This document shows, piece after piece, positions 1 to 5,428 of a stretch of DNA of 6,304 bases. Position 1 is the stretch's first letter. Every line of letters begins with the position of its first letter. The notes under the pieces are model-generated. The model was not told the DNA's origin. It worked only from the letters and a program-made list of their open reading frames with translations, and did no database searches. Both the position numbers and the translations under genes were made by a program. This DNA comes from JAUIHN01 sp964556075. Its GTDB lineage: Bacteria > Patescibacteriota > Saccharimonadia > Saccharimonadales > Saccharimonadaceae. The stretch is from NCBI GenBank assembly GCA_964556075.1, contig CAZKUV010000044.1:1-6304 (forward strand). Reading direction: 5' to 3'.

Positions 1-398
1 ATTGCCGGCAAGAATTTCTGGAAGCCAGTATATATCATCTGGCCACATCTGGTCGTACGGTATGTTAGTGGCATGAAACCAGTGCGGCTCCATTTCTTCC
101 GTTTCGATAGAGTCTTCTTTCTATGAATCGCAATTAAAACGTGAGTGTACATACGTGTTGTGATGACTCCGTTCGTTACATACAGGAAGTCATTCTCAGC
201 GACTTTGATAAAGCGAATCGGCGTCACGCCGATTTCTTCCTTTGTTTCGCGAACTACAGCGTCTTCGACGGTTTCTCCGGGGTTGAGTTTGCCTCCGATT
301 CCATTGAAATTCCCTTGACAGAACCCGCGTCTTTTCTTCGCAAGAAGAATCATGTCACCTTTACGCAAGAGGATGAGCGTGCAGGGTATGGTATTCAC
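1..398 (-). CDS. MTH1-like NUDIX hydrolase, 3' part outside window, apparent frameshift
   Basis: Predicted NUDIX pyrophosphohydrolase of the MTH1/MutT type, a family that hydrolyses oxidised or other nucleoside triphosphates. Starting at GTG 396-398, the first frame reads VNTIPCTLILLRKGDMILLA and contains a complete NUDIX box at residues 36-58 (G36, E42, R50-E51, E54-E55, G57). That frame gives sensible family sequence to about residue 94 (IHRK, near 117-122). The recognisable C-terminal part, EEMEPHWF...MWPDDIYWLPEIL, which closely matches the MTH1 region around MWPDDSYWFP, lies in the -1 frame. The switch must fall within about 109-122, because the second frame has a TAG just upstream. Both frames stay open to the window edge. 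The GTG overlaps the TGA of the upstream gene (GTGA), and AAGG lies about 7 nt before it, so translational coupling is likely. An assembly indel, a real pseudogene or recoding could explain the shift. The family call is firm; intactness is not. Confidence 0.82.
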   Translation of the reverse strand, partial: MNTIPCTLILLRKGDMILLAKKRRGFCQGNFNGIGGKLNPGETVEDAVVRETKEEIGVTPIRFIKVAENDFLYVTNGVITTRMYTHVLIAIHRKKTLSKRKKWSRTGFMPLTYRTTRCGQMIYTGFQKFLPA

Positions 399-1132
399 GA
401 TCGTACCTTCAGAAGATACTGTGCCTCTAATTCTGGAAGTATCTGCAGCATTTTCTCGGCAGTGTCAAAGTGGATTTGCTCAGGAGGAACTCCCTCTTCA
501 TTTTCAACGAATGATTTAACTCTCTCCAAATTTTCTTCTAATAGTTCATCATTCCCAATAATCATCACGCGATCGATGCTAGGCGAGCCTTCGAGAATCC
601 ATTGGATACTTTGGGCGGCCTCTTCGAGCCGACCGGCTTGCTGTTCGGGAGGTAGAGTGGCAAATCGTTTGTCCAGGCGGTCTCGCCATACCTCCGGAGG
701 AGCGAGAAGACAGACAGGACGGACTGCTTTGAAACCTCGAGTCGTAAACACATCGACTGCATGAGCAGCGACGTCTTTAGTGTTAACTTGCCCTTCTCGG
801 TAGTCTTCGATGTTAGTAGCGTAGAGCGCTCTATTTCCAAGGAATGCTGCAAATTGGACGAGCCTCCCCTTCTCGATGTCTTCAAGTAAGTCACGCTCAT
901 CCACATGCCTGACATTAGGGGGGTCGTTCGGACGAAGCTCCCGGCTTACCACGTTTCCGGCCTGGTAGTACCCGAACGTTTCATTGAGCCGCGCCATAAA
1001 GTAGTTCTTTCCAACTGCGCTCGGTCCTACATGAGGAGCGATTGTTATCGTGGCGAGTTTCCGTAAAATTCCTTCATCCGCTGGTCGGTAGCTATCCTGT
1101 AGTTCGACGGCTTCCTCGAAAGTCAGCGGCAT
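395..1132 (-). CDS. Guanylate-kinase-like P-loop protein
   Basis: A 245-residue protein with the layout of guanylate kinase, which phosphorylates GMP with ATP. The P-loop is at residues 36-43 (GPSAVGKN). A GMP-binding-like segment follows at 61-69 (VVSRELRPN), where guanylate kinases have V/I-S-x-T-T-R-x-P. Residues 78-111 (VDERDLLEDIEKGRLVQF...GNRALYATNIEDY) resemble the family's lid/GMP region. The C-terminal helices at 169-207 (RLEEAAQSI...IIGNDELLEENLERVKSF) resemble the usual RLxxAxxE...VxNDDLExA pattern. Two things are odd: the residue after the P-loop Lys is Asn43 instead of Ser/Thr, and there are about 30 residues before the P-loop plus a C-terminal extension, making it longer than a typical guanylate kinase of about 200 residues. 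It starts 3 nt after the xth stop and overlaps the NUDIX start, so it sits in the middle of an operon. It could be a true guanylate kinase or a related kinase acting on another nucleotide. Confidence 0.72.
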   Translation of the reverse strand: MPLTFEEAVELQDSYRPADEGILRKLATITIAPHVGPSAVGKNYFMARLNETFGYYQAGNVVSRELRPNDPPNVRHVDERDLLEDIEKGRLVQFAAFLGNRALYATNIEDYREGQVNTKDVAAHAVDVFTTRGFKAVRPVCLLAPPEVWRDRLDKRFATLPPEQQAGRLEEAAQSIQWILEGSPSIDRVMIIGNDELLEENLERVKSFVENEEGVPPEQIHFDTAEKMLQILPELEAQYLLKVRS

Positions 1133-1135
1133 ACG

Positions 1136-1933
1136 CTACATCTCAAGTTCAATGCTGACCGGACAGTGGTCGCTACCAAATTGGTCGGCATGAATTTTAG
1201 GGTTAATAACTTTGTCGGCGATGGATGAGCTCGCTAGCCAATAGTCAATCCGCCAGCCTACGTTCCGTTCACGAGCCTTCGCGAAATGACTCCACCAGGT
1301 GTAGTGACCATTTCCTTCGTGGTCGCGACGGAATACATCAACGAAACCGGCCTCAAGCCAGGATTCGAACCCGGCGCGCTCTTCGGTCGTGAAGCCCTTC
1401 TTTCCTTCATTCGGCTTAGGGTTGGCCAGATCAAGTTCGGTATGTGCTACATTCATGTCGCCGCAGTATAGAACCGGTTTTTTCTTTTGCAAAGCGGCAC
1501 AGTAGAGGACCATCGCTTTGTCCCACTGCTTTCTGAGCGGAAGACGCGTCAGGTCATCTTTAGCGTTCGGAGTATACGCGGTTACCACATAAAAATCTTT
1601 GAATTCGGCAGCGATAACACGACCCTCGTCGTTGCTGTGGCCGTACTCGTCAAGCGTCAATCCACCAGCCTGGACGAACTCCTCAGGGATGTCGTTCATT
1701 ACAGAAAGCGGCTTGATTTTGGTAAATATCGCTGTCCCGCTGTACCCTTTTTTTGCCCGGGAAGAGTTCCAGTACTCGATATATTCCGGAGCATCAAACT
1801 CAGCCTGTCCCTGTTCGGCTTTCGTTTCCTGAAGGCAGAGTATGTCTGGCTGGTGTTTGTTTAGAAATTTCTGCAGCTCGCCTTTACGAACAACCGCACG
1901 AATACCATTGACGTTCCATGAGTATAATTTCAT
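1136..1933 (-). CDS. xth: Exodeoxyribonuclease III / AP endonuclease
   Basis: A 265-residue enzyme of the ExoIII/APE1 endonuclease-exonuclease-phosphatase superfamily, which cleaves DNA at abasic sites and has 3' exonuclease/phosphodiesterase activity in base excision repair. All hallmark motifs are visible: WNVNGIRA near the N-terminus (Asn7), LQETK (metal-binding Glu, about residue 36), GYSGTAIF, AYTPNA (catalytic Tyr), YCGDMNVAH (Asp/Asn), WRIDYWL, and the terminal GSDHCPV (Asp-His pair). The length is normal and the protein is complete and cytoplasmic, with no signal peptide. The ATG start is followed directly by the conserved MKLYSWNVNG. It lies 17 nt after the smpB stop, and an extended -10 element fills that gap. 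There is no Shine-Dalgarno sequence, so translation from a leaderless mRNA is likely. It heads the run xth, guanylate-kinase-like, NUDIX. Confidence 0.96.
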   Translation of the reverse strand: MKLYSWNVNGIRAVVRKGELQKFLNKHQPDILCLQETKAEQGQAEFDAPEYIEYWNSSRAKKGYSGTAIFTKIKPLSVMNDIPEEFVQAGGLTLDEYGHSNDEGRVIAAEFKDFYVVTAYTPNAKDDLTRLPLRKQWDKAMVLYCAALQKKKPVLYCGDMNVAHTELDLANPKPNEGKKGFTTEERAGFESWLEAGFVDVFRRDHEGNGHYTWWSHFAKARERNVGWRIDYWLASSSIADKVINPKIHADQFGSDHCPVSIELEM

Positions 1934-1940
1934 ATAGTTC

Positions 1941-1949
1941 AGTATATCA
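1941..1949 (-). promoter_or_regulatory. Extended -10 promoter of xth
   Basis: The minus strand reads TGATATACT, a TGN plus TATACT extended -10 hexamer, directly after the smpB TAG. Only 7 nt (GAACTAT) separate its end from the xth ATG, so transcription would begin at or next to the A of the start codon. No convincing -35 is seen, which is acceptable for an extended -10. This would let xth and its downstream genes be expressed apart from smpB. Confidence 0.6.
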
Positions 1950-1950
1950 T

Positions 1951-2430
1951 CTAAGAGAACCGCTTCGTTGCTCGGGATGCTTCGCGCTCTTGGTCGCGTC
2001 GCTTTAGCGTCTCCCGCTTGTCGTATCGTTTCTTCCCTTTGCCGAGAGCGACAACTACTTTAATATATCGACTGTTTGTGAGTAGTTTGGTCGGGACGAT
2101 TGTCATCCCTTTTTGCCTCGAAGCAACAAGACTGTCAATCTGTTTTCGTTTAAGGAGCAGCTTCCGCGCGCGCGTATCAACGGTGCGCGCTTCGGGTTGT
2201 CCATTTTGGTTGTGTTTGAGAGAAAAACTGGCATTATTTAGCCAAAGTTCGTTATTCTTTACGGAAACGAAAGCTCCTTTCAGCTGAACGTGTCCATCGC
2301 GAGCGGCGCGTACCTCTGGTCCCGTTAGCTCGAGTCCGGCAACGATGTCATCGCCAAGCGCGTAGTCGAAACCCGCTCGTCGATTCAAGACGGCTTTTTG
2401 CTGTTTGTGGGTCTTCTTTTTGTTTGGCAC
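1951..2430 (-). CDS. smpB: SsrA-binding protein SmpB
   Basis: A 159-residue SmpB, the protein that binds tmRNA and delivers it to stalled ribosomes for trans-translation. Visible family signatures are the basic N-terminus, NRRAGFDYALGDDIVAGLELTGPEVRAARDG (the N-terminal beta-barrel), VQLKGAFVSV, ARKLLLKRKQID, GMTIVPTKL, and GKGKKRYDKRETLKRRDQERE leading into the basic C-terminal tail that enters the decoding centre. Length is normal. The GTG start (2428-2430) directly precedes PNKKKTHKQQK, typical of the family. A small difference is KGMTIVP where many homologues have KGLTLVP. The tmRNA gene is not in this window. The gene diverges from the alpha/beta hydrolase gene. Confidence 0.97.
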   Translation of the reverse strand: MPNKKKTHKQQKAVLNRRAGFDYALGDDIVAGLELTGPEVRAARDGHVQLKGAFVSVKNNELWLNNASFSLKHNQNGQPEARTVDTRARKLLLKRKQIDSLVASRQKGMTIVPTKLLTNSRYIKVVVALGKGKKRYDKRETLKRRDQEREASRATKRFS

Positions 2431-2439
2431 GATACCCCT

Positions 2440-2448
2440 ATTGTATCA
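2440..2448 (-). promoter_or_regulatory. Extended -10 promoter of smpB
   Basis: The minus strand reads TGATACAAT, a TGN plus TACAAT hexamer. It ends 9 nt before the GTG start of smpB, so the 5' leader would be about 0-3 nt. The 9 nt contain AGGGG, which could act as a weak Shine-Dalgarno only if transcription starts early. No clear -35 was found. Confidence 0.55.
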
Positions 2449-2465
2449 GATGGCGGAGCTAACGG

Positions 2466-2494
2466 TTGGGAGCTGTGTGCGGTCGTGGTACAAT
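2466..2494 (+). promoter_or_regulatory. Promoter of the alpha/beta hydrolase gene
   Basis: A -35-like TTGGGA (2466-2471), a 17-nt spacer, and an extended -10 TGGTACAAT (TG at 2486-2487, hexamer 2489-2494). The -10 ends 10 nt before ATG 2505, so the expected start site is around 2500-2502, giving a leader of only a few nt. This rules out the two in-frame upstream starts, TTG 2466 and ATG 2493, which lie inside the promoter itself. Confidence 0.6.
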
Positions 2495-2504
2495 GACGGA
2501 TTAT

Positions 2505-3272
2505 ATGAACAACCCTTCAACCCCAGTATTTCTCCATGGCTACTCAGGAGACGGTGCGTCGCTCGAAGAATTCGCTGCTACCTGTTTTCCTCAGTCTCGT
2601 CCGGTATGCATAGATCTTCCAGGTTTCGGTGCCACTCCACTAACGAGTAAACGCGCGGAGACGGATCCGCTAGAGTATGTAAATGAGACGTGGCATGCGG
2701 TACGGCGTGCCGTTCCTGAAGGAAAAATCCATTTAATCGGACACTCGTATGGCGGCGTTATAGCCTTCGCGCTTGCTGCAAATCATCCTGATGTTGTATC
2801 GAGAGTCGATCTGTACACGCCAGGGGTGTTTCCAAAGTTCCCATCTCGTATCGGTCTCTTCTTCGTAAAGGTGTTCGACCTGATACCGGGCGGACTACGA
2901 CTCTTCACCTGGGTATTGAAGCAGCCACTGTTTGTAGATGCAGTGACTAAATCCATGGAGTTTAGCGGCTGGGATGAGGACGCCAAGCGACGGATCTATG
3001 CCATGAGACGCAAAGAGTCCCTGAGCTATTCACCGCAGATGTTCCGATTGAGTCTTCACGCGCTCAGTATGCCCCCTACGCTAGATACCCTCCGCTGCCA
3101 AGTTCCACTGCGTGTAGTTCAGGCGGAAGATGATACCGTGGCGGCACCTAAGAGTATTGAGTGGATCAAGCAACGAGCTGACGATATTTCGATTGTGACA
3201 ACGTACGGTGGACACCTTGGCATCGTCGCGGAGCCAGCACGACTTGCTCGGCTCCTATATAGCGATAACTAG
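2505..3272 (+). CDS. Alpha/beta hydrolase
   Basis: A 255-residue alpha/beta-hydrolase-fold enzyme, likely an esterase, lipase or related hydrolase; the substrate cannot be named. PVFLHGYSGDG (residues 7-17) supplies the HG oxyanion motif. GHSYGG (79-84) is the nucleophile elbow with Ser81. Residues 206-211 (QAEDDT) hold the probable acidic residue (Asp209 or Asp210), and GGH at 235-237 supplies the catalytic His237. The segment at about 105-185 forms a helical cap. There is no signal peptide, so it is probably cytoplasmic. The start at ATG 2505 is chosen because the fold begins at once after it and because upstream in-frame starts overlap the promoter. The stop overlaps that of the convergent glycosyltransferase gene by sharing a CTAG. 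It stands alone as a unit divergent from smpB. Confidence 0.92.
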   Translation: MNNPSTPVFLHGYSGDGASLEEFAATCFPQSRPVCIDLPGFGATPLTSKRAETDPLEYVNETWHAVRRAVPEGKIHLIGHSYGGVIAFALAANHPDVVSRVDLYTPGVFPKFPSRIGLFFVKVFDLIPGGLRLFTWVLKQPLFVDAVTKSMEFSGWDEDAKRRIYAMRRKESLSYSPQMFRLSLHALSMPPTLDTLRCQVPLRVVQAEDDTVAAPKSIEWIKQRADDISIVTTYGGHLGIVAEPARLARLLYSDN

Positions 3273-3982
3273 TTCGATCGGTCATTTCGGTGACGGAAGG
3301 CAGAAGGTGGCCAACTTCGCCAGCGCCACCAAGTCTTTTTAAATGGTTCTCGCAGCGTACGGGCGTCGATATACGTATAGAATTGCTTTACTTTCGTGAT
3401 TTTAAAGCCTTTATTGAGCAGGTGGACACTGATATCTATATCTTCGTGGATGACATGTGAATCATGGCAGACTTCTTCTTTCACTTCATCCCACCAGTTT
3501 CGAGGAAATGCCATGCACGATCCATATAGTGAGACGCTTCCCGTCATGAGACGGTTGCCCATGTTGTATCCTTCGGTCATGAGCGTGCCTAGTATTTTAC
3601 CTAGGAGCTCCGATTTGGTCGTATAGTACCCACTTCCAGTAATTCCCTTGTATCGCTCTGTCGGCGTGGTGGAGTAGTACTTGGTGATTGTCTCAACCCA
3701 TGTCTTGGGGGCAACGCAATCGGCGTCGCATCTGGCAATAATATCTCCTGACGCCTTTAAAAACCCTGCGTCTCGCGCCCAGGCGATGCCTTGTCTTGAT
3801 TCCTTTACGACTATAACCCCGTACTGCTCCGCAATAGCAGCGGTTCGATCTGTCGAATTATTGTCTACGACTATTATTTCATATGGTGATACGGTCTGAT
3901 TCTTTAGGGACTCGAGGCAGCGTTCAATAAATTTTTCTTCGTTGAATGCCGGGACGACCACTGATACACGGGGAGGTTGCAT
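3269..3982 (-). CDS. Family 2 glycosyltransferase (237 aa)
   Basis: A GT-A fold, GT2-family glycosyltransferase that probably moves a sugar from a nucleotide-sugar donor to a cell-envelope lipid or glycan; donor and acceptor are unknown. VSVVVPAFNEEKFIERCLESL (residues 6-26) and IIVVDNNSTDRT (36-47) form the nucleotide-binding part. CDADCV contains the metal-binding DAD at 86-88. HEDIDISVHLL carries the HED at 179-181, the expected catalytic-base region. The C-terminus, from about residue 210, is basic and Trp-rich (KTWWRWRSWPP), which may bind the membrane surface. No transmembrane helix is clear. ATG 3980-3982 is followed at once by the fold. No Shine-Dalgarno is present and an extended -10 ends 6 nt upstream, so a leaderless transcript is predicted. 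It is a distant paralogue of the divergent gene at 4021. Confidence 0.94.
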   Translation of the reverse strand: MQPPRVSVVVPAFNEEKFIERCLESLKNQTVSPYEIIVVDNNSTDRTAAIAEQYGVIVVKESRQGIAWARDAGFLKASGDIIARCDADCVAPKTWVETITKYYSTTPTERYKGITGSGYYTTKSELLGKILGTLMTEGYNMGNRLMTGSVSLYGSCMAFPRNWWDEVKEEVCHDSHVIHEDIDISVHLLNKGFKITKVKQFYTYIDARTLREPFKKTWWRWRSWPPSAFRHRNDRSN

Positions 3983-3988
3983 GTAGCA

Positions 3989-3997
3989 AGTATACCA
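3989..3997 (-). promoter_or_regulatory. Extended -10 promoter of the minus-strand GT2 gene
   Basis: The minus strand reads TGGTATACT. Its end lies 6 nt (TGCTAC) from the ATG at 3982, placing the start of transcription on the start codon. It faces away from a TGCTATACT on the other strand only four bases away. No good -35 is visible. Confidence 0.6.
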
Positions 3998-4001
3998 GCT
4001 G

Positions 4002-4010
4002 TGCTATACT
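4002..4010 (+). promoter_or_regulatory. Extended -10 promoter of the plus-strand GT2 gene
   Basis: TGCTATACT, a TGN plus TATACT hexamer, ends 10 nt before ATG 4021. Transcription would begin about 3 nt upstream of the start codon. No Shine-Dalgarno is present in the 10 nt between them (AAGCACAGAT) and no clear -35 was found. It lies back to back with the divergent promoter at 3989-3997. Confidence 0.6.
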
Positions 4011-4020
4011 AAGCACAGAT

Positions 4021-4884
4021 ATGCAAAAACCACCAAGCGTGGCTGTGGTTATCCCTGCCTACAACGAGGAAGATACTATAGAGGATTGCTTATTGGCATG
4101 CTTAAGCCAAACAGTCCCATTCAAAGAAATTATCGTTGTTAATAACCGCTCTACAGATCATACGGAGACAATTATTCGCCGGTTAATGAAAGACCATCCG
4201 GTTATAACACTAATCAGACAGGACGAGCAGCAAGGTATTCTTCCAACCAGAAATGCTGGCTTTGATGCCGCCACGGCCGATATTATTGGGCGAATTGACG
4301 CTGATACGATGCTGCATGAAGATTGGGTTGAATCTGTTCAAGAAGCGTTTCTTGACGGGACGATTGACGCCGCGACCGGACCCGTGCTCTATCACGATAT
4401 GCCGCTTCCTAAAGTCGGTCTGAAGATAGATGAGAAAATTAGAAGCGCTCTGCACCGCACGGCCAAGAACCACCGGTTCTTGTTTGGTACGAATATGGCA
4501 ATTCGGCGAACCGCGTGGCATGCTGTCCGAGACCGAATATTACCGGATCCTGAAGATAAATACCATGAGGATATAAGTCTGGCGTTGACTTTGTTTGAAA
4601 ACGGCTTTGAGATTGCCTATTGGCCGAATATGATTGCTGGTATGTCTGCCCGTCGGGTCGACGACTCACCGAAAAAGTACTATAACTACGTCATGAGATT
4701 CGAACGCACGTATAAGGCGCACGGGGTCAAAGGTGCGTCTGCTCGAATCCCAATCTTTATTTATCTGCTTATCTATTTCCCTGTCCGGACAATTCGAAAA
4801 TTTTATGATGGCGAATCGAGCAAGTTTACGCTCAGGAAACTTAGAGAAGACATCATAGATATTCGTCAGTCAGAGGAGCCATAA
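4021..4884 (+). CDS. Family 2 glycosyltransferase (287 aa)
   Basis: A second GT2-family, GT-A fold glycosyltransferase, presumably building an envelope glycan or glycolipid; the substrates cannot be told. VAVVIPAYNEEDTIEDCL (residues 7-24) and IIVVNNRSTDHT (37-48) bind the nucleotide. RIDADTM contains the DAD metal site at 93-95. YHEDISLALTLF holds the HED at 182-184. Residues 243-259 (IPIFIYLLIYFPVRTIR) are a hydrophobic helix that could sit in or on the membrane, followed by a charged tail. ATG 4021 is preferred over in-frame codons back to 3946, because the conserved fold starts right after it and the promoter lies between. The TAA stop (4882-4884) falls inside copy 1 of the 71-bp repeat. 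It shares sequence with the divergent GT2 gene (PPxVxVVxPAxNEE, SQTV/NQTV, EIIVV). Confidence 0.94.
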   Translation: MQKPPSVAVVIPAYNEEDTIEDCLLACLSQTVPFKEIIVVNNRSTDHTETIIRRLMKDHPVITLIRQDEQQGILPTRNAGFDAATADIIGRIDADTMLHEDWVESVQEAFLDGTIDAATGPVLYHDMPLPKVGLKIDEKIRSALHRTAKNHRFLFGTNMAIRRTAWHAVRDRILPDPEDKYHEDISLALTLFENGFEIAYWPNMIAGMSARRVDDSPKKYYNYVMRFERTYKAHGVKGASARIPIFIYLLIYFPVRTIRKFYDGESSKFTLRKLREDIIDIRQSEEP

Positions 4885-4950
4885 AAAACGGCCGCCGAAG
4901 CGGAGCGAAGGAGCAGGATGTGCTCGACTTCGGCAGACCGTTTCGGCGGC
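4880..4950. repeat. 71-bp perfect direct repeat, copy 1
   Basis: This stretch is identical base for base to 5356-5426 (offset 476). It begins CATAAAAAACGGCCGCCG and ends GACCGTTTCGGCGGC, and matching stops exactly at both ends. It fills almost all of the 65 nt between the stop of the plus-strand GT2 gene and the stop of the small minus-strand gene, taking in the GT2 TAA and the last base of the other gene's TAG. Confidence 0.97.
4883..4950 (-). terminator. Hairpin terminator of the 99-aa small gene
   Basis: Read on the minus strand, 4938-4950 pairs with 4891-4903 (13 bp including one wobble on one strand; 9 perfect GC-rich bp at the base). An internal loop follows, then two 5-bp inner stems (4906-4915 with 4921-4925 and 4928-4932) and a 5-nt loop at 4916-4920. 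The structure is followed by CG and six T residues (4888-4883). This is a long branched intrinsic terminator for minus-strand transcripts. It has no T-run on the plus-strand side, so it should not act strongly on the GT2 transcript. The stem begins on the last base of the stop codon. Confidence 0.8.
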
Positions 4951-5249
4951 TAGATATTGGAGGTGGCGGCTTTCGCTTGCCGTGTCACGACGAGAGTAGC
5001 ACCGGGCGCTACATGTACTATAATCGCCGCATCAGCGACGCATACTCTCGTCGCTTTGTCGATACGGCAAATGGCGCTGCCGGTCGTATCGTAGAGTACC
5101 CCGACAGTACCCTGATCGTGCGTATCGATTTGACCGATACGCCCGCTCGATTGTCGTCCGCGATTCGAGTAGGAGAATATATCTCCCCTGCGAAATAGTA
5201 GATAGTCGATTCCGTCCAGAATCTTGTCTGTATTCGTATCAACCACCAT
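4950..5249 (-). CDS. Small protein of unknown function (99 aa)
   Basis: I do not recognise this protein. Residues 10-30 (ILDGIDYLLFRRGDIFSYSNR) and 37-80 (RIGQIDTHDQGTVGVLYDTT...VADAAIIVHV) alternate short hydrophobic and polar stretches, suggesting a small beta-rich fold. There are two cysteines (61, 70), no signal peptide and no convincing transmembrane helix, so it is probably cytoplasmic. ATG 5247-5249 is chosen because GGAGG lies 5 nt upstream and a strong promoter and hairpin leader precede it. A longer reading from 5315 would start inside the -10 region. A consensus-like promoter, the Shine-Dalgarno and a terminator touching the stop codon together make it a convincing single-gene unit. 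It is the second of two such units in tandem. Confidence 0.8.
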   Translation of the reverse strand: MVVDTNTDKILDGIDYLLFRRGDIFSYSNRGRQSSGRIGQIDTHDQGTVGVLYDTTGSAICRIDKATRVCVADAAIIVHVAPGATLVVTRQAKAATSNI

Positions 5250-5253
5250 GTAA

Positions 5254-5291
5254 ACCTCCGTATGTACTAGCGCTGCGCGCACCCGCGCGCG
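5254..5291 (-). promoter_or_regulatory. Structured 5' leader with Shine-Dalgarno, 99-aa gene
   Basis: On the minus strand a perfect 6-bp hairpin (GCGCGC, loop GGGT, GCGCGC; 5275-5290) is followed by AGCG and then the segment 5270-5254, CTAGTACATACGGAGGT, which holds the Shine-Dalgarno GGAGG (5255-5259) 5 nt before the ATG. The segment matches the leader of the neighbouring small gene at 15 of 17 positions. The predicted transcript starts near 5300, giving a leader of about 50 nt. Confidence 0.65.
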
Positions 5292-5306
5292 TTGCTCGTG
5301 CGCGTC

Positions 5307-5335
5307 ACTATACAAGACCGGGAATCAGATGTCAA
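5307..5335 (-). promoter_or_regulatory. Consensus-like promoter of the 99-aa gene
   Basis: On the minus strand there is a perfect -35 TTGACA (5330-5335), a 17-bp spacer (5313-5329) and a -10 TATAGT (5307-5312). This is the closest match to the housekeeping sigma consensus in the window. Transcription should start near 5299-5301. Confidence 0.8.
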
Positions 5336-5355
5336 CAGCATAACGAGAAGTATTA

Positions 5356-5426
5356 CATAAAAAACGGCCGCCGAAGCGGAGCGAAGGAGCAGGATGTGCT
5401 CGACTTCGGCAGACCGTTTCGGCGGC
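5356..5426. repeat. 71-bp perfect direct repeat, copy 2
   Basis: Identical to 4880-4950 over all 71 bp, in the same orientation, 476 bp away. Homology stops abruptly on both sides. The interval between the copies holds exactly one small-gene unit with its promoter. Confidence 0.97.
5359..5426 (-). terminator. Hairpin terminator of the 110-aa small gene
   Basis: Same structure as the copy at 4883-4950. Outer stem 5414-5426 with 5367-5379, inner stems 5382-5391 with 5397-5401 and 5404-5408, then a six-T run on the minus strand (5364-5359). The stem starts 2 nt after the TAA of the 110-aa gene. It should insulate the promoter of the next unit, whose -35 begins 23 bp further on. Confidence 0.8.
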
Positions 5427-5428
5427 GC

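Noticed and set aside
395..398. TGA recoded as an amino acid, as in some CPR lineages
   Set aside because: TGA ends the guanylate-kinase-like gene exactly at the overlapping start of the next gene, and the protein ends naturally there, so the standard stop meaning fits.
141..764. Open frame on the plus strand across the NUDIX and guanylate-kinase-like genes
   Set aside because: It lies opposite two genes with clear family motifs, has a low-complexity Ser/Arg-rich product, and no promoter or Shine-Dalgarno was seen.
4920..5198. Open frame on the plus strand opposite the 99-aa gene
   Set aside because: It begins inside the terminator repeat. The minus strand has the promoter, Shine-Dalgarno and terminator.
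4880..5426. Integron-like gene cassettes with the 71-bp repeat as attC site
   Set aside because: Small genes each followed by an imperfect palindrome invite the comparison, but I find no GTTRRRY or RYYYAAC core sites at the repeat ends, each gene has its own promoter, and the hairpin is followed by a T-run as in a terminator. No integrase is in the window.
4880..5426. CRISPR or other interspaced repeat array
   Set aside because: Only two copies, 71 bp long, separated by a 405-bp complete gene unit. No short regular spacers.
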